Positions 24,482-33,679 are shown, counted from the first letter of the stretch. The stretch is 34,026 nucleotides of DNA from Saprospiraceae bacterium (GCA_020628145.1 JAHDFN010000016.1:1-34026), one strand, 5' to 3'. Numbers and translations are program-made. The notes: generated by a model from the letters alone, not told the origin.

Positions 24482-26038
24482 ATGACACCGACCAGTAATC
24501 CCCAAAAGTGCGTTTTGATAATTCTCGATGGCTGGGGACACGGCCCCCAACCTGAAGTAAGTGCCATAGCACAGGCCAACACCCCGTTCATAGATTCCTT
24601 ATATGAAAAACACCCCAATTCGGAATTGATTACCTATGGAAAAGAAGTAGGCCTACCTCCCGGACAAATGGGCAATTCGGAAGTAGGACACCTCAACATA
24701 GGAGCGGGACGTATCGTTTATCAAGAATTACTCCGTATCAATAACGCCATCAAGGATAGAACTTTTTACGACAACGAGGTATTGAAAAAAGCTTTCACAT
24801 ATGCCAAGGAAAACAATCGAGCCATTCATCTGATGGGATTGCTTTCTGATGGAGGTGTACACTCCCATATTGATCACCTGAAAGCATTGACCGATATGGC
24901 CGAGCGAAATGATTGCCGAGATGTTTTCATCCATGCATTCATGGATGGCAGAGACACCTCTCCTACTTCCGGGGTGACTTACATGAGGGACTTATTATCA
25001 CATATCGAAAATACACCGACCCAACTAGCTACTGTCACCGGTCGCTACTATGCGATGGATCGGGATAAACGATGGAACCGCATCAAATTGGCATACGATG
25101 CCATTGTCAAAGGAAAAGGAAAGATGACACAAGATATCATCGGGACTTTGAAAGCCTCCTATGCCCAGGGGGGTAAATTCACCGACGAATTCCTGATGCC
25201 GATTATTCTTGAAAATGGACAAGGTGCACCTGTTGCCACCTTGAGTAATGACGATGTGGTCATCTTCTTTAATTTTAGGACAGACCGCCCCAGGCAATTG
25301 ACAGAGGCATTGAGCCAAAAAGATTTCCCTAAGGAGCAAATGGTAAAAATGCCGTTGAAATTCGTGACGATGACTCGTTACGATGATACATTCAAAGAAA
25401 TAGATGTTGTTTTTGACAAGGAAAATCTGAAAATGACTTTGGGGGAATATCTTTCTCTAGAAGGTAAAACCCAAGTAAGAATTGCGGAAACGGAAAAATA
25501 TCCACATGTGACTTTCTTTTTCTCAGGAGGTAGGGAAAAACCTTTTAAGGGAGAAGAACGGATTATGCTTCCCTCTCCAAAAGTTGCCACCTACGACTTA
25601 CAACCGGAGATGAGTGCCGTTGCCATTACCGATGCTATCATCGCCCATATTAAAGAAAAGCAACCGGATTTCATTTGTCTTAATTATGCCAACACGGACA
25701 TGGTTGGACACACCGGTGTTTTCGAAGCTGCAAAAACCGCCGCAGAAACGGTTGAACAGTGTGTCGAACGTCTGCTCGAAACTACTTTGGAAAAAGGTTA
25801 CACTTCCCTAATCATTGCGGATCATGGAAATTCGGATTTTATGATAAATGCAGACGGAAGCCCACACACCGCCCATACTACGAACCCTGTCCCTTGTTTT
25901 CTAATTTCTCCGGAAAAAGATGCCAACATCAAACTAAAGGATGGAAAATTGGCTGATATCGCTCCTACGATCCTAGACATCCTCAACCTCAAACAACCTG
26001 AAGAAATGACAGGCGAATCATTAATCGAATATTCATGA
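24482..26038 (+). CDS. gpmI: 2,3-bisphosphoglycerate-independent phosphoglycerate mutase
   Basis: GpmI interconverts 3- and 2-phosphoglycerate in glycolysis and gluconeogenesis using two metal ions and a phosphoserine intermediate. The 518-aa length is typical. Metal and catalytic motifs are intact: LIILDGWGHGP (Asp16), MGNSEVGHLNIGAGR with nucleophile Ser66, SDGGVHSHIDHL, FMDGRDTSP, GRYYAMDRDKRW, NFRTDRPRQL, NYANTDMVGHTG and IADHGNSDFM. The stop overlaps the start of the following lipoprotein gene (ATGA), so the two are cotranscribed and translationally coupled. Confidence 0.98.
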   Translation: MTPTSNPQKCVLIILDGWGHGPQPEVSAIAQANTPFIDSLYEKHPNSELITYGKEVGLPPGQMGNSEVGHLNIGAGRIVYQELLRINNAIKDRTFYDNEVLKKAFTYAKENNRAIHLMGLLSDGGVHSHIDHLKALTDMAERNDCRDVFIHAFMDGRDTSPTSGVTYMRDLLSHIENTPTQLATVTGRYYAMDRDKRWNRIKLAYDAIVKGKGKMTQDIIGTLKASYAQGGKFTDEFLMPIILENGQGAPVATLSNDDVVIFFNFRTDRPRQLTEALSQKDFPKEQMVKMPLKFVTMTRYDDTFKEIDVVFDKENLKMTLGEYLSLEGKTQVRIAETEKYPHVTFFFSGGREKPFKGEERIMLPSPKVATYDLQPEMSAVAITDAIIAHIKEKQPDFICLNYANTDMVGHTGVFEAAKTAAETVEQCVERLLETTLEKGYTSLIIADHGNSDFMINADGSPHTAHTTNPVPCFLISPEKDANIKLKDGKLADIAPTILDILNLKQPEEMTGESLIEYS

Positions 26039-26586
26039 AAAAATATATTTGTTTCGTTATCATCTTAATTTATCCAATCCTCTTTTTCAAGTGTACCCCA
26101 CCTGAAATACAAGGAGAAAATATACAAAAAAAGTTTTTTGATATTCCGACTTTTATTTCGGAAGAAAAAAAACGACTGGACGGCACCCATATCCGAAAAA
26201 CAATTCAATTGAATGAAAAATCGGAAAGCCAACATATTAAAGATCCGAATTGGGAACAGGAATTATCCGAATTTTCAAAAACGAATATTAACAAACCTGC
26301 CCTTCGGGATAAATACGAAGAAAAATCATCAGGAAAATCAAAAAAATATATCGCCCTTGACAAAACATTGCATACTAAGGAAGTGAGGCTGGAATACCCC
26401 GGCAATATCGGTGAAGGAAACCCTTCCCGAATTTACATTTTAAAAGAAAAAAATAATATCCTGAATCGGGAAAGAACGGAAATGAATTATTCTCAAGTTT
26501 CGGGGTTTTCCATCCGTAGCATTCGAAAATCGATTAGTGATGAAACAGCCGATACAATTTTGATTACAATTGAGTACTTACCGTAG
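26035..26586 (+). CDS. Small putative lipoprotein coupled to gpmI
   Basis: I do not recognise this 183-aa protein. The N-terminus MKKYICFVIILIYPILFFKC is a signal sequence with a candidate lipidation Cys at 20. Lys at the -1 position is unusual for a lipobox, so lipidation is uncertain. The rest is rich in Lys, Glu and Ser. A helical middle (EQELSEFSKTNINKPALRDKYEEK) leads to a C-terminal half of probable strands (VRLEYPGNIG, SRIYILKEK, DTILITIEYLP). Its ATG overlaps the gpmI stop by 4 nt. It ends 3 nt before the convergent broken gene, with no room for a terminator between them. Confidence 0.7.
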   Translation: MKKYICFVIILIYPILFFKCTPPEIQGENIQKKFFDIPTFISEEKKRLDGTHIRKTIQLNEKSESQHIKDPNWEQELSEFSKTNINKPALRDKYEEKSSGKSKKYIALDKTLHTKEVRLEYPGNIGEGNPSRIYILKEKNNILNRERTEMNYSQVSGFSIRSIRKSISDETADTILITIEYLP

Positions 26587-26589
26587 GAA

Positions 26590-26888
26590 TCAATTAGCCT
26601 CCTTGTCCAAGCCCAACTGCTTCAAAAGCCAAGCCCTTTCCGTAAGGATTTTCACCTCTCGAATTTCTTCTTTTAATCCATTGATTTCCTCTTTGTCAAA
26701 TGGTTTAACCTGCATATTTTTCTCACAAAAAAAATAATATTCAAATAATTCCCCCTGTGATATCCTATTTCCTTTTTCCTCAAAATAAAAACCCTGAAAC
26801 TTTCCAAAAAACTTTCCAAAGCATCCCATTCCTTTAATTCAAAAAACATTTTCACCAGCATGATTTCTTTTTTGGGGAATGAATTCAT
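26590..26888 (-). pseudogene. Frameshifted short gene downstream of ybeY
   Basis: Two overlapping ORFs in different frames look like one coding sequence. The first (from ATG 26888) reads MNSFPKKEIMLVKMFFELKEW ... IIFFVRKICRLN and then runs into an out-of-frame tail (HLTKRKSMD). The second frame supplies PFDKEEINGLKEEIREVKILTERAWLLKQLG. Adding one C to AACCATTT (about 26700-26706) joins them into a 99-aa helical protein. The joined sequence resembles, from memory, the C-terminal helical end of longer Bacteroidota proteins, so the gene may also lack its 5' part. Its ATG overlaps the ybeY stop (ATGA), suggesting former translational coupling. A sequencing error at the short C-run is the main alternative. 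Confidence 0.5.
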
Positions 26889-27343
26889 TTTGAATTCAGG
26901 AAGTAGCCGAGAGCTTCTTCTTCTTTTTCCCTCATCAAGGCCTTTTCTTCATCCGTTTTATCTCCATATCCACACAGATGCAAAACTCCATGAATAATCA
27001 CCCGATGCAATTCGATTTCAAAAGGGATACCACGTTCCGAAGCATTTTCGCCTACCCTTTCCATACTGATGAAAATATCGCTTTCTATGCATTCATCAGA
27101 TAAGGAAAAGGTGATGATATCCGTATAGGTATCATGGTTGAGGTATTCTAGATTTATCTTGTGGAGATATTTGTCCGAACAGAATACATACTGGATAAAA
27201 TCCAATTCACGACCTTCCTTATGGACAATATCTTTTATCCATTGCGAGGTAATGAATGGGCTATCCAATCGTTTTTCCGTATCCTCGTAAATAAAACTTA
27301 TTTCTCCCCGTGGAGCAGGGTCGTCGGGAAATCCGAAAGACAT
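26885..27343 (-). CDS. ybeY: rRNA maturation endoribonuclease YbeY
   Basis: YbeY is a zinc-dependent endoribonuclease needed for 16S rRNA 3'-end maturation and ribosome quality control. The 152-aa length is typical. The conserved core reads YLNHDTYTDIITFSLSD and ELHRVIIHGVLHLCGYGDKT. The metal motif H-x3-H-x5-H has Asp in place of the third His (HGVLHLCGYGD), a substitution I also recall from other Bacteroidota. The gene starts 3 nt after the stop of the RsbW-like ATPase gene and overlaps the next, broken gene by 4 nt, so it belongs to the 31268-26590 run. Confidence 0.95.
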   Translation of the reverse strand: MSFGFPDDPAPRGEISFIYEDTEKRLDSPFITSQWIKDIVHKEGRELDFIQYVFCSDKYLHKINLEYLNHDTYTDIITFSLSDECIESDIFISMERVGENASERGIPFEIELHRVIIHGVLHLCGYGDKTDEEKALMREKEEEALGYFLNSK

Positions 27344-27346
27344 GAA

Positions 27347-27754
27347 TCAGACCTTGAATTGCATTTCGACAGTGCTTCCATTATCTGAAAAGACAACCAA
27401 ATCGGATAATTGCTTCATCATGAAAACTCCACGGCCTCCAATCCTTAACAGATTTTCGGGGGCGGTTGGATCGGGTAAGGCTGAAAAGTCGAAACCGGAC
27501 CCCTGATCCGTCACTTTGAAAATGATTTCACGATCACTCTTGTTCATTCCTACGAATACCTTTTTTGTGGAATCCGATGAATTTCCATGAACGATGGCAT
27601 TGGTAACCGCCTCCGTGAGTGAAATGAGTATGTTCCCGTATATTTCGGGAGCAACGTGGAATTTATCCACTACATTTTCGACGAAAGATTCTACTTCCGG
27701 CATACAACTGATATCCGATTTCAATTCCAACATTTCTTTTAATTCGTTAGCCAT
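27347..27754 (-). CDS. RsbW-like ATP-binding protein (GHKL fold)
   Basis: This 135-aa single-domain protein has the HATPase_c fold of anti-sigma-factor kinases. The N-box is ISLTEAVTNAIVHGN, the G1 region VTDQGSGFDF and the G2-like region GGRGVFMMKQLSD. The family (RsbW/SpoIIAB) phosphorylates or sequesters partner proteins in sigma-factor switches, but in Bacteroidota such small proteins often lack a matching sigma factor or antagonist. Neither is in this window. It lies 72 bp after the DUF4175 gene and 3 nt before ybeY. Confidence 0.85.
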   Translation of the reverse strand: MANELKEMLELKSDISCMPEVESFVENVVDKFHVAPEIYGNILISLTEAVTNAIVHGNSSDSTKKVFVGMNKSDREIIFKVTDQGSGFDFSALPDPTAPENLLRIGGRGVFMMKQLSDLVVFSDNGSTVEMQFKV

Positions 27755-27826
27755 ATCTGGTTTATATGGTTAGAGTTTAATAGTGCTTGTTCTGTGTTTT
27801 CGAAATTTGTGGGTGCTTTATGGTTC

Positions 27827-30800
27827 TTAATTACTGTTCTGCTTCAAACTCTTATAATATTCTTCCACCAATGCCTTATAGTAAGGTTTGAGTGAAGGAG
27901 ATACCGTTTTATACATATCTATTTCTGCTTCTCTCTTCTTGAGATATTCTTCCAATGCCGGTGGCATTTTCCTTTCTTTCCGGGTTGTTCTTTCGGCTTT
28001 ACGTTTATCGTCATATTCACGTTGACGCTCGGCCTTATCCGATTTCAACAGGCGGGTCATGATATCCTGCTGGCGTTTCATGGTTTCGTTATTAAGCCGC
28101 TTATTGACCAAGTCTGTTTCCGTTTTATTCATTTGTTCTATCAACTCCTGCAGTTGGGGATCTCCTCCTTCTCCGGATTGCTGTTTTTCCCTTTGCAGTT
28201 TTTCCATAGCATCACGGATGGCAGCCTGTCTTTTGGCCATTTCGGCAAAACGCTTACTCATGCCTTTCCCACCCTTTCCTTTCATGCCTTCCTTCATTTG
28301 TTGGAGATCCTTATTCAATTGTTCCTGCATACCTTTCATATCCCCGGGAGTACGGCCGTTCTTTCCTTTCCCCTTGCCTTTTCCACCCGGCTTCTGGCAG
28401 TTCTGATTTCCTTGCATCTCGGATGCCATCTGTTGTTGCATCTGATTCAAGACCTCACTCAACATCAATGCCAAGTCATTCAGCCCTTTCATGGAAGCAT
28501 TTTCATTTACTGCAGCCTGTTGCTTCCTTCTTTCTTCAAGATGCTTTAATGATTCTTCAAGATTATCCTTGACTTCGGTTACTTTTTCGGTAACAAAAGA
28601 CTCAATCTGATAAACTCGCTTACTCAAGGCATGAAGACTATCTTCAACAATCTTGAAATCGTCCTTGATCTTATACTGATCCTGAACTAATTCAACATAT
28701 CGGGGGGTGTTGATGGCCGTTTTATTGATATTTTCCATGACTTCCTCCTGTTCGAAGGAAAGTGTCACTAGGTTTTCCAACAACTGACGTAAAGCATCCA
28801 TGTCTTCTTCCATCTGTTCCTGCTCACCGGCCTGCATCTGCATCTGCATATTTCCGGCAGCCTGTTTCATTTTTTCAGAAGCACTCTTCTGGGATTCGGA
28901 AGCCTTGCTTTTTTGACCTTTCTGCAACTCCTGTTGTCCCTGATCCAAATCCTCTTGAATATCTTCCAATGCTTCTTGCATTCCATCCATATCCATAGGA
29001 TTCTCCAACTCTTCATTCTTTTCTTCCAACTCCTCCATCTTCTCTTGGATCTCATCGAATTTTTCTTGGATTTCCTCCTGTTTCTTTTCCAATTCGTTTT
29101 GGCTCTTACGGTTTTCCTGTGTGTCTTCACTCAACTGTTCCGTTTCTTCAGCCAATTCTTCCAAGTCTTCTATCTGATCCATCATCTCGCTCTCCATTTC
29201 CAATTGCTTGAAGAGTTCCAACATCCTATCCAACTCCATTTCCAACTCCTCGTCATTCATCTCCATATCTTCAAGATTCTCCATCGCATCTTCCCGATCC
29301 ATTTTTTCCAAGAGTTCTTCCATCTGCTGCATAAGTTCCTTCATTTCCTCACTCATCAGCTCTTGGAAAAGCTTCTGGACTTTCTCCTGCTTATCCATCA
29401 ATTCTTCCTTGGATTGGTCGAACTCCTCTTGGTTCTTCATATTCTCCTCGAAATTCTCTTGGGCATTCTGGATACGTTCCTGCAATTCCTTCTGCTGCTC
29501 CATCAACTTTTCGATCTCTTTCCTATCCTGCCAGTCCAATTCTTTTTCCTGTAACATCTTTTCCCTCATTTCCTTCATCTTCTCTTGGATTTCCTTGGTT
29601 TCTTCCAAGGCCTGTTCCAAGTCTTCTTTGATTTCCTCATTGTTTTCATCTTCGATTTCCTTGATTTCATCAATGGAAGGCATCTTATAGGTCATCAATT
29701 GTGTCCTTGCCGATTTGCTGCCATTGATACCATCATTATCAAAGACCTCGAAGTAGTAAGTTGCATTGTCTCCGGGCTGTAAATTGAGATTTCTGATATC
29801 CCAGGTATATTCATATTGTACTCGGTTATTAGTCGGCTGTTGGATAGGGATCGCATTAAGCGTTCCTTCAGCACCATTTTCCTTTTTGATACGATAATTA
29901 AAATTCAGGCGGGTCAATCCGTAATCATCAGAAGCATCACCGGCAAAATAGATCAGCTTGTTGTCCGTACTATCAATGAATCTCTCCAAGGAAATACTCG
30001 GATTCAAATCCGGTATTACCGAGATCGTATATCCGATGGAATCGGCATTCGCCAACCTTTCATTGGAAACATAAACCTTATAGGTTTCATCTTTCATTGC
30101 CCTTCGTTGATAGGCAAAATATTTTTCCCCACTCCGTTTGGCTTCAATCGCTTTTTTATTGCCTGAGAATTTCATGTCGATTTTATCCGTATGTCGGGTA
30201 TCGAACATCCAATCCAAACGGGTTCCCAAAGGAACAACCATATCTCCAATATCTTTTAAGGCTTCATCCTTACGGCCGGTATAAGATGGATAATCCAATC
30301 TGATTTCGAAACCGGAAATGTCCGGTTTTTTCAACACATCCAAATTATATTTTTCGGAAAAGAAACCACCGGATGTCAATTTGAAATCCGTATCCTTCTG
30401 TACATTTTTGAATTTATAGGTAAAAGTATTTTTAGAAGCTTGGGTCAGTTTATATTGATAACCTTCCACATCTATGAAAACCTCACTGGGGATGACTTCC
30501 CCTTCGGTTGATACTTTCAATAGGTAATCCTCATATTGAATAACTTCGAAATCGTCATTTTCCACACTGAAGGAGAATGGGGCTTCCCTTTCGAATTCCT
30601 TATCATTATTGATGATACGAGTCGTTCCATCCTTGATGATGCTTGCATTGACAAAAAGGATGAAGAAGAGTGCCAATAGTGGAGGCATGGCGTATTTGAG
30701 GTATTTCCTGTTTTTACCCAAATCGATGGCCTTGCGGAAAGGAGTCAGTTTGATATCTTCGGATTTCTGATCGATGCCTGCGAGCAAAAGACCGTTATTC

Positions 30801-31180
30801 CCACCTGCTTTATCCGCCTGTTGTTTGAGTTGGAGGATATTGAGCATTTTATCTTTTACATTTCCAAAATGATCACCGATAATGGATGCGGCCTGTTCGT
30901 GGGAAATAACCTTTCCCAAACGCATAATCTGCATTAAGGGCCAAAGGACCAATGTGGCCAAAGCGACTCCACTGATACCGATAAAAGTATAGAAGAAACC
31001 TTTCCTGACGGGTTTATCAAAATAATAATAATATTCCAATACGTTAAAGATGACGAATAAGGCGATTATGATGCCTACGGCATAAAGGGTTCCCCTTATG
31101 AATTTATTGAAATAGAATTTTCGGATAAATCGATCTAATTTGGAAATCAGGAGATCGTAATTGCTATTAGCTTTTGCCAT
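27827..31180 (-). CDS. DUF4175-type membrane protein with very long coiled coil
   Basis: This 1117-aa protein matches the Bacteroidota DUF4175 type. Two N-terminal membrane helices (about 29-54 and 61-86) are followed by a soluble segment (HEQAASIIGDHFGNVKDKMLN) and a third helix (~162-182, MPPLLALFFILFVNASII). This implies that the rest faces the periplasm. Residues ~190-480 look like Ig-like beta-sandwich domains (FKLTSGGFFSEKYNLDV, YEYTWDIRNLNLQPGDNATYYFEVFD). Residues ~500-1050 are an extremely E/Q/M/K-rich coiled coil, interrupted by a K/G-rich stretch (KPGGKGKGKGKNGRTPG). The conserved end is PALEEYLKKREAEIDMYKTV ... PYYKALVEEYYKSL. The function is unknown; an envelope scaffold is an inference. 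A possible 27-aa ORF ends 4 nt upstream. Confidence 0.85.
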   Translation of the reverse strand: MAKANSNYDLLISKLDRFIRKFYFNKFIRGTLYAVGIIIALFVIFNVLEYYYYFDKPVRKGFFYTFIGISGVALATLVLWPLMQIMRLGKVISHEQAASIIGDHFGNVKDKMLNILQLKQQADKAGGNNGLLLAGIDQKSEDIKLTPFRKAIDLGKNRKYLKYAMPPLLALFFILFVNASIIKDGTTRIINNDKEFEREAPFSFSVENDDFEVIQYEDYLLKVSTEGEVIPSEVFIDVEGYQYKLTQASKNTFTYKFKNVQKDTDFKLTSGGFFSEKYNLDVLKKPDISGFEIRLDYPSYTGRKDEALKDIGDMVVPLGTRLDWMFDTRHTDKIDMKFSGNKKAIEAKRSGEKYFAYQRRAMKDETYKVYVSNERLANADSIGYTISVIPDLNPSISLERFIDSTDNKLIYFAGDASDDYGLTRLNFNYRIKKENGAEGTLNAIPIQQPTNNRVQYEYTWDIRNLNLQPGDNATYYFEVFDNDGINGSKSARTQLMTYKMPSIDEIKEIEDENNEEIKEDLEQALEETKEIQEKMKEMREKMLQEKELDWQDRKEIEKLMEQQKELQERIQNAQENFEENMKNQEEFDQSKEELMDKQEKVQKLFQELMSEEMKELMQQMEELLEKMDREDAMENLEDMEMNDEELEMELDRMLELFKQLEMESEMMDQIEDLEELAEETEQLSEDTQENRKSQNELEKKQEEIQEKFDEIQEKMEELEEKNEELENPMDMDGMQEALEDIQEDLDQGQQELQKGQKSKASESQKSASEKMKQAAGNMQMQMQAGEQEQMEEDMDALRQLLENLVTLSFEQEEVMENINKTAINTPRYVELVQDQYKIKDDFKIVEDSLHALSKRVYQIESFVTEKVTEVKDNLEESLKHLEERRKQQAAVNENASMKGLNDLALMLSEVLNQMQQQMASEMQGNQNCQKPGGKGKGKGKNGRTPGDMKGMQEQLNKDLQQMKEGMKGKGGKGMSKRFAEMAKRQAAIRDAMEKLQREKQQSGEGGDPQLQELIEQMNKTETDLVNKRLNNETMKRQQDIMTRLLKSDKAERQREYDDKRKAERTTRKERKMPPALEEYLKKREAEIDMYKTVSPSLKPYYKALVEEYYKSLKQNSN

Positions 31181-31184
31181 TTTA

Positions 31185-31268
31185 TTATGTGCCTAGTTTT
31201 TCCGGAACTCTCTTGACAATATCATCATTACTATAACCCGGAAACTCCCCCAAAAGGTTTTCCATCAT
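31185..31268 (-). CDS. Possible 27-aa leader ORF upstream of the DUF4175 gene
   Basis: This short ORF is missing from the track. It begins with ATGATG, encodes MMENLLGEFPGYSNDDIVKRVPEKLGT and ends in tandem TAATAA, 4 nt before the DUF4175 ATG. It is soluble and charged, not a hydrophobic signal. Placement between a good upstream promoter and the downstream gene suggests either translational coupling or a tiny protein in its own right. It has no homologue I recognise. Confidence 0.35.
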   Translation of the reverse strand: MMENLLGEFPGYSNDDIVKRVPEKLGT

Positions 31269-31347
31269 GTTTTAATTCGTTTTCCGTTTGGCTGAAGCAG
31301 ACTTTCCAATGCTAGGGATATACGCAGGAAAGTCGATTTTGTTACAT

Positions 31348-31355
31348 CAAAATTA
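31348..31355 (-). promoter_or_regulatory. Putative -7 element (TAATTTTG) of the DUF4175-ybeY run
   Basis: TAATTTTG is an exact TAnnTTTG match just after the histidine-kinase stop codon. TTG sequences 18-20 nt upstream, overlapping the end of that gene, could be the -33 element. It implies a ~160-nt leader containing the 27-aa ORF. Confidence 0.5.
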
Positions 31356-31367
31356 CAAAATATGAGA

Positions 31368-33629
31368 TCAAGTGTCAAGTGAGACGAAGGGTTCTTCCTT
31401 CTCGTTTTTGGGTAATGGAGGATCTACAGGCAAGCCAATGGTGAATACGGCACCATTTCCTTCTTCTGATTCTACGGCAATAATGCCTTTCAGTTTTCTA
31501 ATGATTTTCATACAAATAGAGAGTCCTAGGCCGGTTCCTTGGTATTCGGAACGTTTATGGAGTCTTTGGAAAATAACAAAAATACGTTCTTGGGATTCTT
31601 TAGGTATGCCGATTCCATTATCCCTGAAACTAATCATATGCATATTGTCCTTGAGTTCATACCCTATGTCTATCACGGGAGGGACATCCGGCTTACTGAA
31701 TTTCAATGCATTGCCTATCAGGTTCTGAAACAATTGGGAAACCAGGGAGCGGCTTGAAATGATTTCGGGCAAAGGCACCTTATTGATAGTCGCTGCCGTT
31801 TCACTGATATTCAGACTCAGATTGAATTCCGTTGCATCAAGTACTTCATTCAGGTCCACTTCTTCCCATTCCATTTCCTCACGACGCCCAACAGTAGCAT
31901 ATTTTAGAAGGTCATTCAGAAGTTTGGTCATTCTTTCGACACCTTCATTGACGTATCCGAAAAACTCCCCTGACGATTCATCCAATGCATCCGAATAACG
32001 TTTTTGAATCAAGGATGAATAACTACCTATCATCCTTAGTGGTTCTTTCAAATCATGGGAAACCACATAGGCGAATTGTTTAAGCTCTTGATTGATTTCC
32101 ATCAAATCGGCATTCTGCTCGGCGATTTTATTCCGTTGGCTGATAAGCATATCCTTGAACTTGGTCAGGAGTTCTATTTCCTGTTCTTTTTTCTGGATGT
32201 CATACCTGATTTCGATATCCATGATTTGGCGGTTACGCTGATCCATTGCATATCGTTCCTGTGCTTGGGAGTAAATCAATTGATAATCCAATGCTTTTTT
32301 ATAATTCCCTTTTTCCTTGAAGATATTCGACATCAGCCGATAACCACGGATTTCACTTACGGTATCCTTCATATGCTTGGAACTGACAATACCTTTCCCA
32401 ACGTATTTCATAGCCAAATCGAAATCCCCTAATTTGTAATAGATATTTCCGAGAGTAATATAATTGATTTGTTTTCCTTCAATAGAGTCGGAATCTTCGA
32501 TGAGGGCTTCGGACTTAAAGGCATATTCCAACGCTTCATCATATTTTTTCTGGGAGACGAGTGTTCGGCTGACCTGAGCCATCGTATGGGCCAACATTTC
32601 GGTATAATTCATGGATTCGGCCATTGTGAGGGCCCTTTGGAAATAATCCAATGCTTCATCCAGATTACCAACGGTAAAATAAATGTTACCGACATTGTTC
32701 ATGATGATCAATCCCGTACTTTCATCCAAGACATCCTCGTATTCCTCCAAAACGGTCGTATATCTCACCAATGCTTCATTATAATTGAAAAGATTGGCGT
32801 AAATGGTACCTATATTGATCAGACAATAAGCCGTCCCATAACGATAATTGATTTCTTTGCTCTTGTCCAGTGCATTCCTGAAATTGAGCATGGCCATTTT
32901 GAAGTCGTATTTGGTTCCATGATAAACAGCGATGGCATTCAAACCTACGAATTCCTTTTCCTTGTCTTCATATTTGCGGCTTAGCTCCAATGTCTTATTA
33001 CCATACTCAAGGATTTTCCCATATTCATGGCGTCTCAGATATACCCTTACCAATTGACTATAGACTTCCAGTAGAAGTTTCCCATCCAAATCATTATCCA
33101 TAACGATAGACAATGCTTCTTCAGCTTTATCTACTGCTTCGTCATATTCGTTTTTAAGATAATGAAATTCGCTAATGGCTAGACGGAGGTTGACATCCCG
33201 GACGGGTCTTTCAAACAGTGCGGATTCATCATCTGCACATTTTTCAAAGACATTGGCTGCACTTGCAAAATCGTTTTTCAATAGAAAAGTCCGACCTTTT
33301 TCCAAGAGCGTATCCCAATATTCTCCTTCCTGATAAGGGAAAAGGGTAAGGGCCGCATCCAAATGGCTGAGGGATTCTTCATAAAGCGTATGATCGTTAT
33401 TATAGCGGCCTTTGATATTATTGACTCGTGATATGAATCTGAGTATCTGGGCTTTGACTGCCATATCCCCAGAAGCCGAGGTTATTTCCAGGGCAGAATG
33501 AGCGGACTCCATAGAATCCACAAACCTCCTTTGGTTCAAAGAAGATTCTGCGTTATTCAATTCCTGTATGGCCGTCCTATTGTATTCAGGCATATGCGTC
33601 ACACGAAGGTTAGTAGGGATAATCGTCAT
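31368..33629 (-). CDS. Soluble TPR-containing sensor histidine kinase
   Basis: This 753-aa protein has neither a signal peptide nor a membrane helix. Residues ~15-450 are tandem TPR-type helix pairs (GNLDEALDYFQRALTMAE, GDFDLAMKYVGKGI, GNYKKALDYQ). A coiled coil at ~465-515 (IQKKEQEIELLTKFKDM) connects to a HisKA dimerisation domain with phospho-acceptor His525 in YVVSHDLKEPLRMI. The ATPase domain follows with N-box LIGNALKFS, G1 DNGIGIP and G2 GTGLGLSI. It should autophosphorylate in response to a cytoplasmic signal sensed by the TPR region and pass phosphate to a response regulator, none of which is in the window. A second possible start is Met13 (33593). I keep 33629 because AAAAAATA precedes it. 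Confidence 0.92.
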   Translation of the reverse strand: MTIIPTNLRVTHMPEYNRTAIQELNNAESSLNQRRFVDSMESAHSALEITSASGDMAVKAQILRFISRVNNIKGRYNNDHTLYEESLSHLDAALTLFPYQEGEYWDTLLEKGRTFLLKNDFASAANVFEKCADDESALFERPVRDVNLRLAISEFHYLKNEYDEAVDKAEEALSIVMDNDLDGKLLLEVYSQLVRVYLRRHEYGKILEYGNKTLELSRKYEDKEKEFVGLNAIAVYHGTKYDFKMAMLNFRNALDKSKEINYRYGTAYCLINIGTIYANLFNYNEALVRYTTVLEEYEDVLDESTGLIIMNNVGNIYFTVGNLDEALDYFQRALTMAESMNYTEMLAHTMAQVSRTLVSQKKYDEALEYAFKSEALIEDSDSIEGKQINYITLGNIYYKLGDFDLAMKYVGKGIVSSKHMKDTVSEIRGYRLMSNIFKEKGNYKKALDYQLIYSQAQERYAMDQRNRQIMDIEIRYDIQKKEQEIELLTKFKDMLISQRNKIAEQNADLMEINQELKQFAYVVSHDLKEPLRMIGSYSSLIQKRYSDALDESSGEFFGYVNEGVERMTKLLNDLLKYATVGRREEMEWEEVDLNEVLDATEFNLSLNISETAATINKVPLPEIISSRSLVSQLFQNLIGNALKFSKPDVPPVIDIGYELKDNMHMISFRDNGIGIPKESQERIFVIFQRLHKRSEYQGTGLGLSICMKIIRKLKGIIAVESEEGNGAVFTIGLPVDPPLPKNEKEEPFVSLDT

Positions 33630-33679
33630 TATTTTTTACGATGAAGTTTCCAGGTTGTTTCTTTTTTTTATCAACCCAG

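Noticed and set aside
26885-27343. Loss of the third zinc ligand in YbeY (His to Asp)
   Set aside because: Asp at this position is, to my knowledge, usual in Bacteroidota YbeY, so it is not a sign of inactivity.
28022-29690. Long plus-strand ORFs (175, 213 and 160 aa) rich in Leu/Phe/Ser inside the DUF4175 gene
   Set aside because: They are antisense of the E/Q/M/K-rich coiled coil. The low-complexity codons on the minus strand remove stops from the plus strand and create false hydrophobic proteins.
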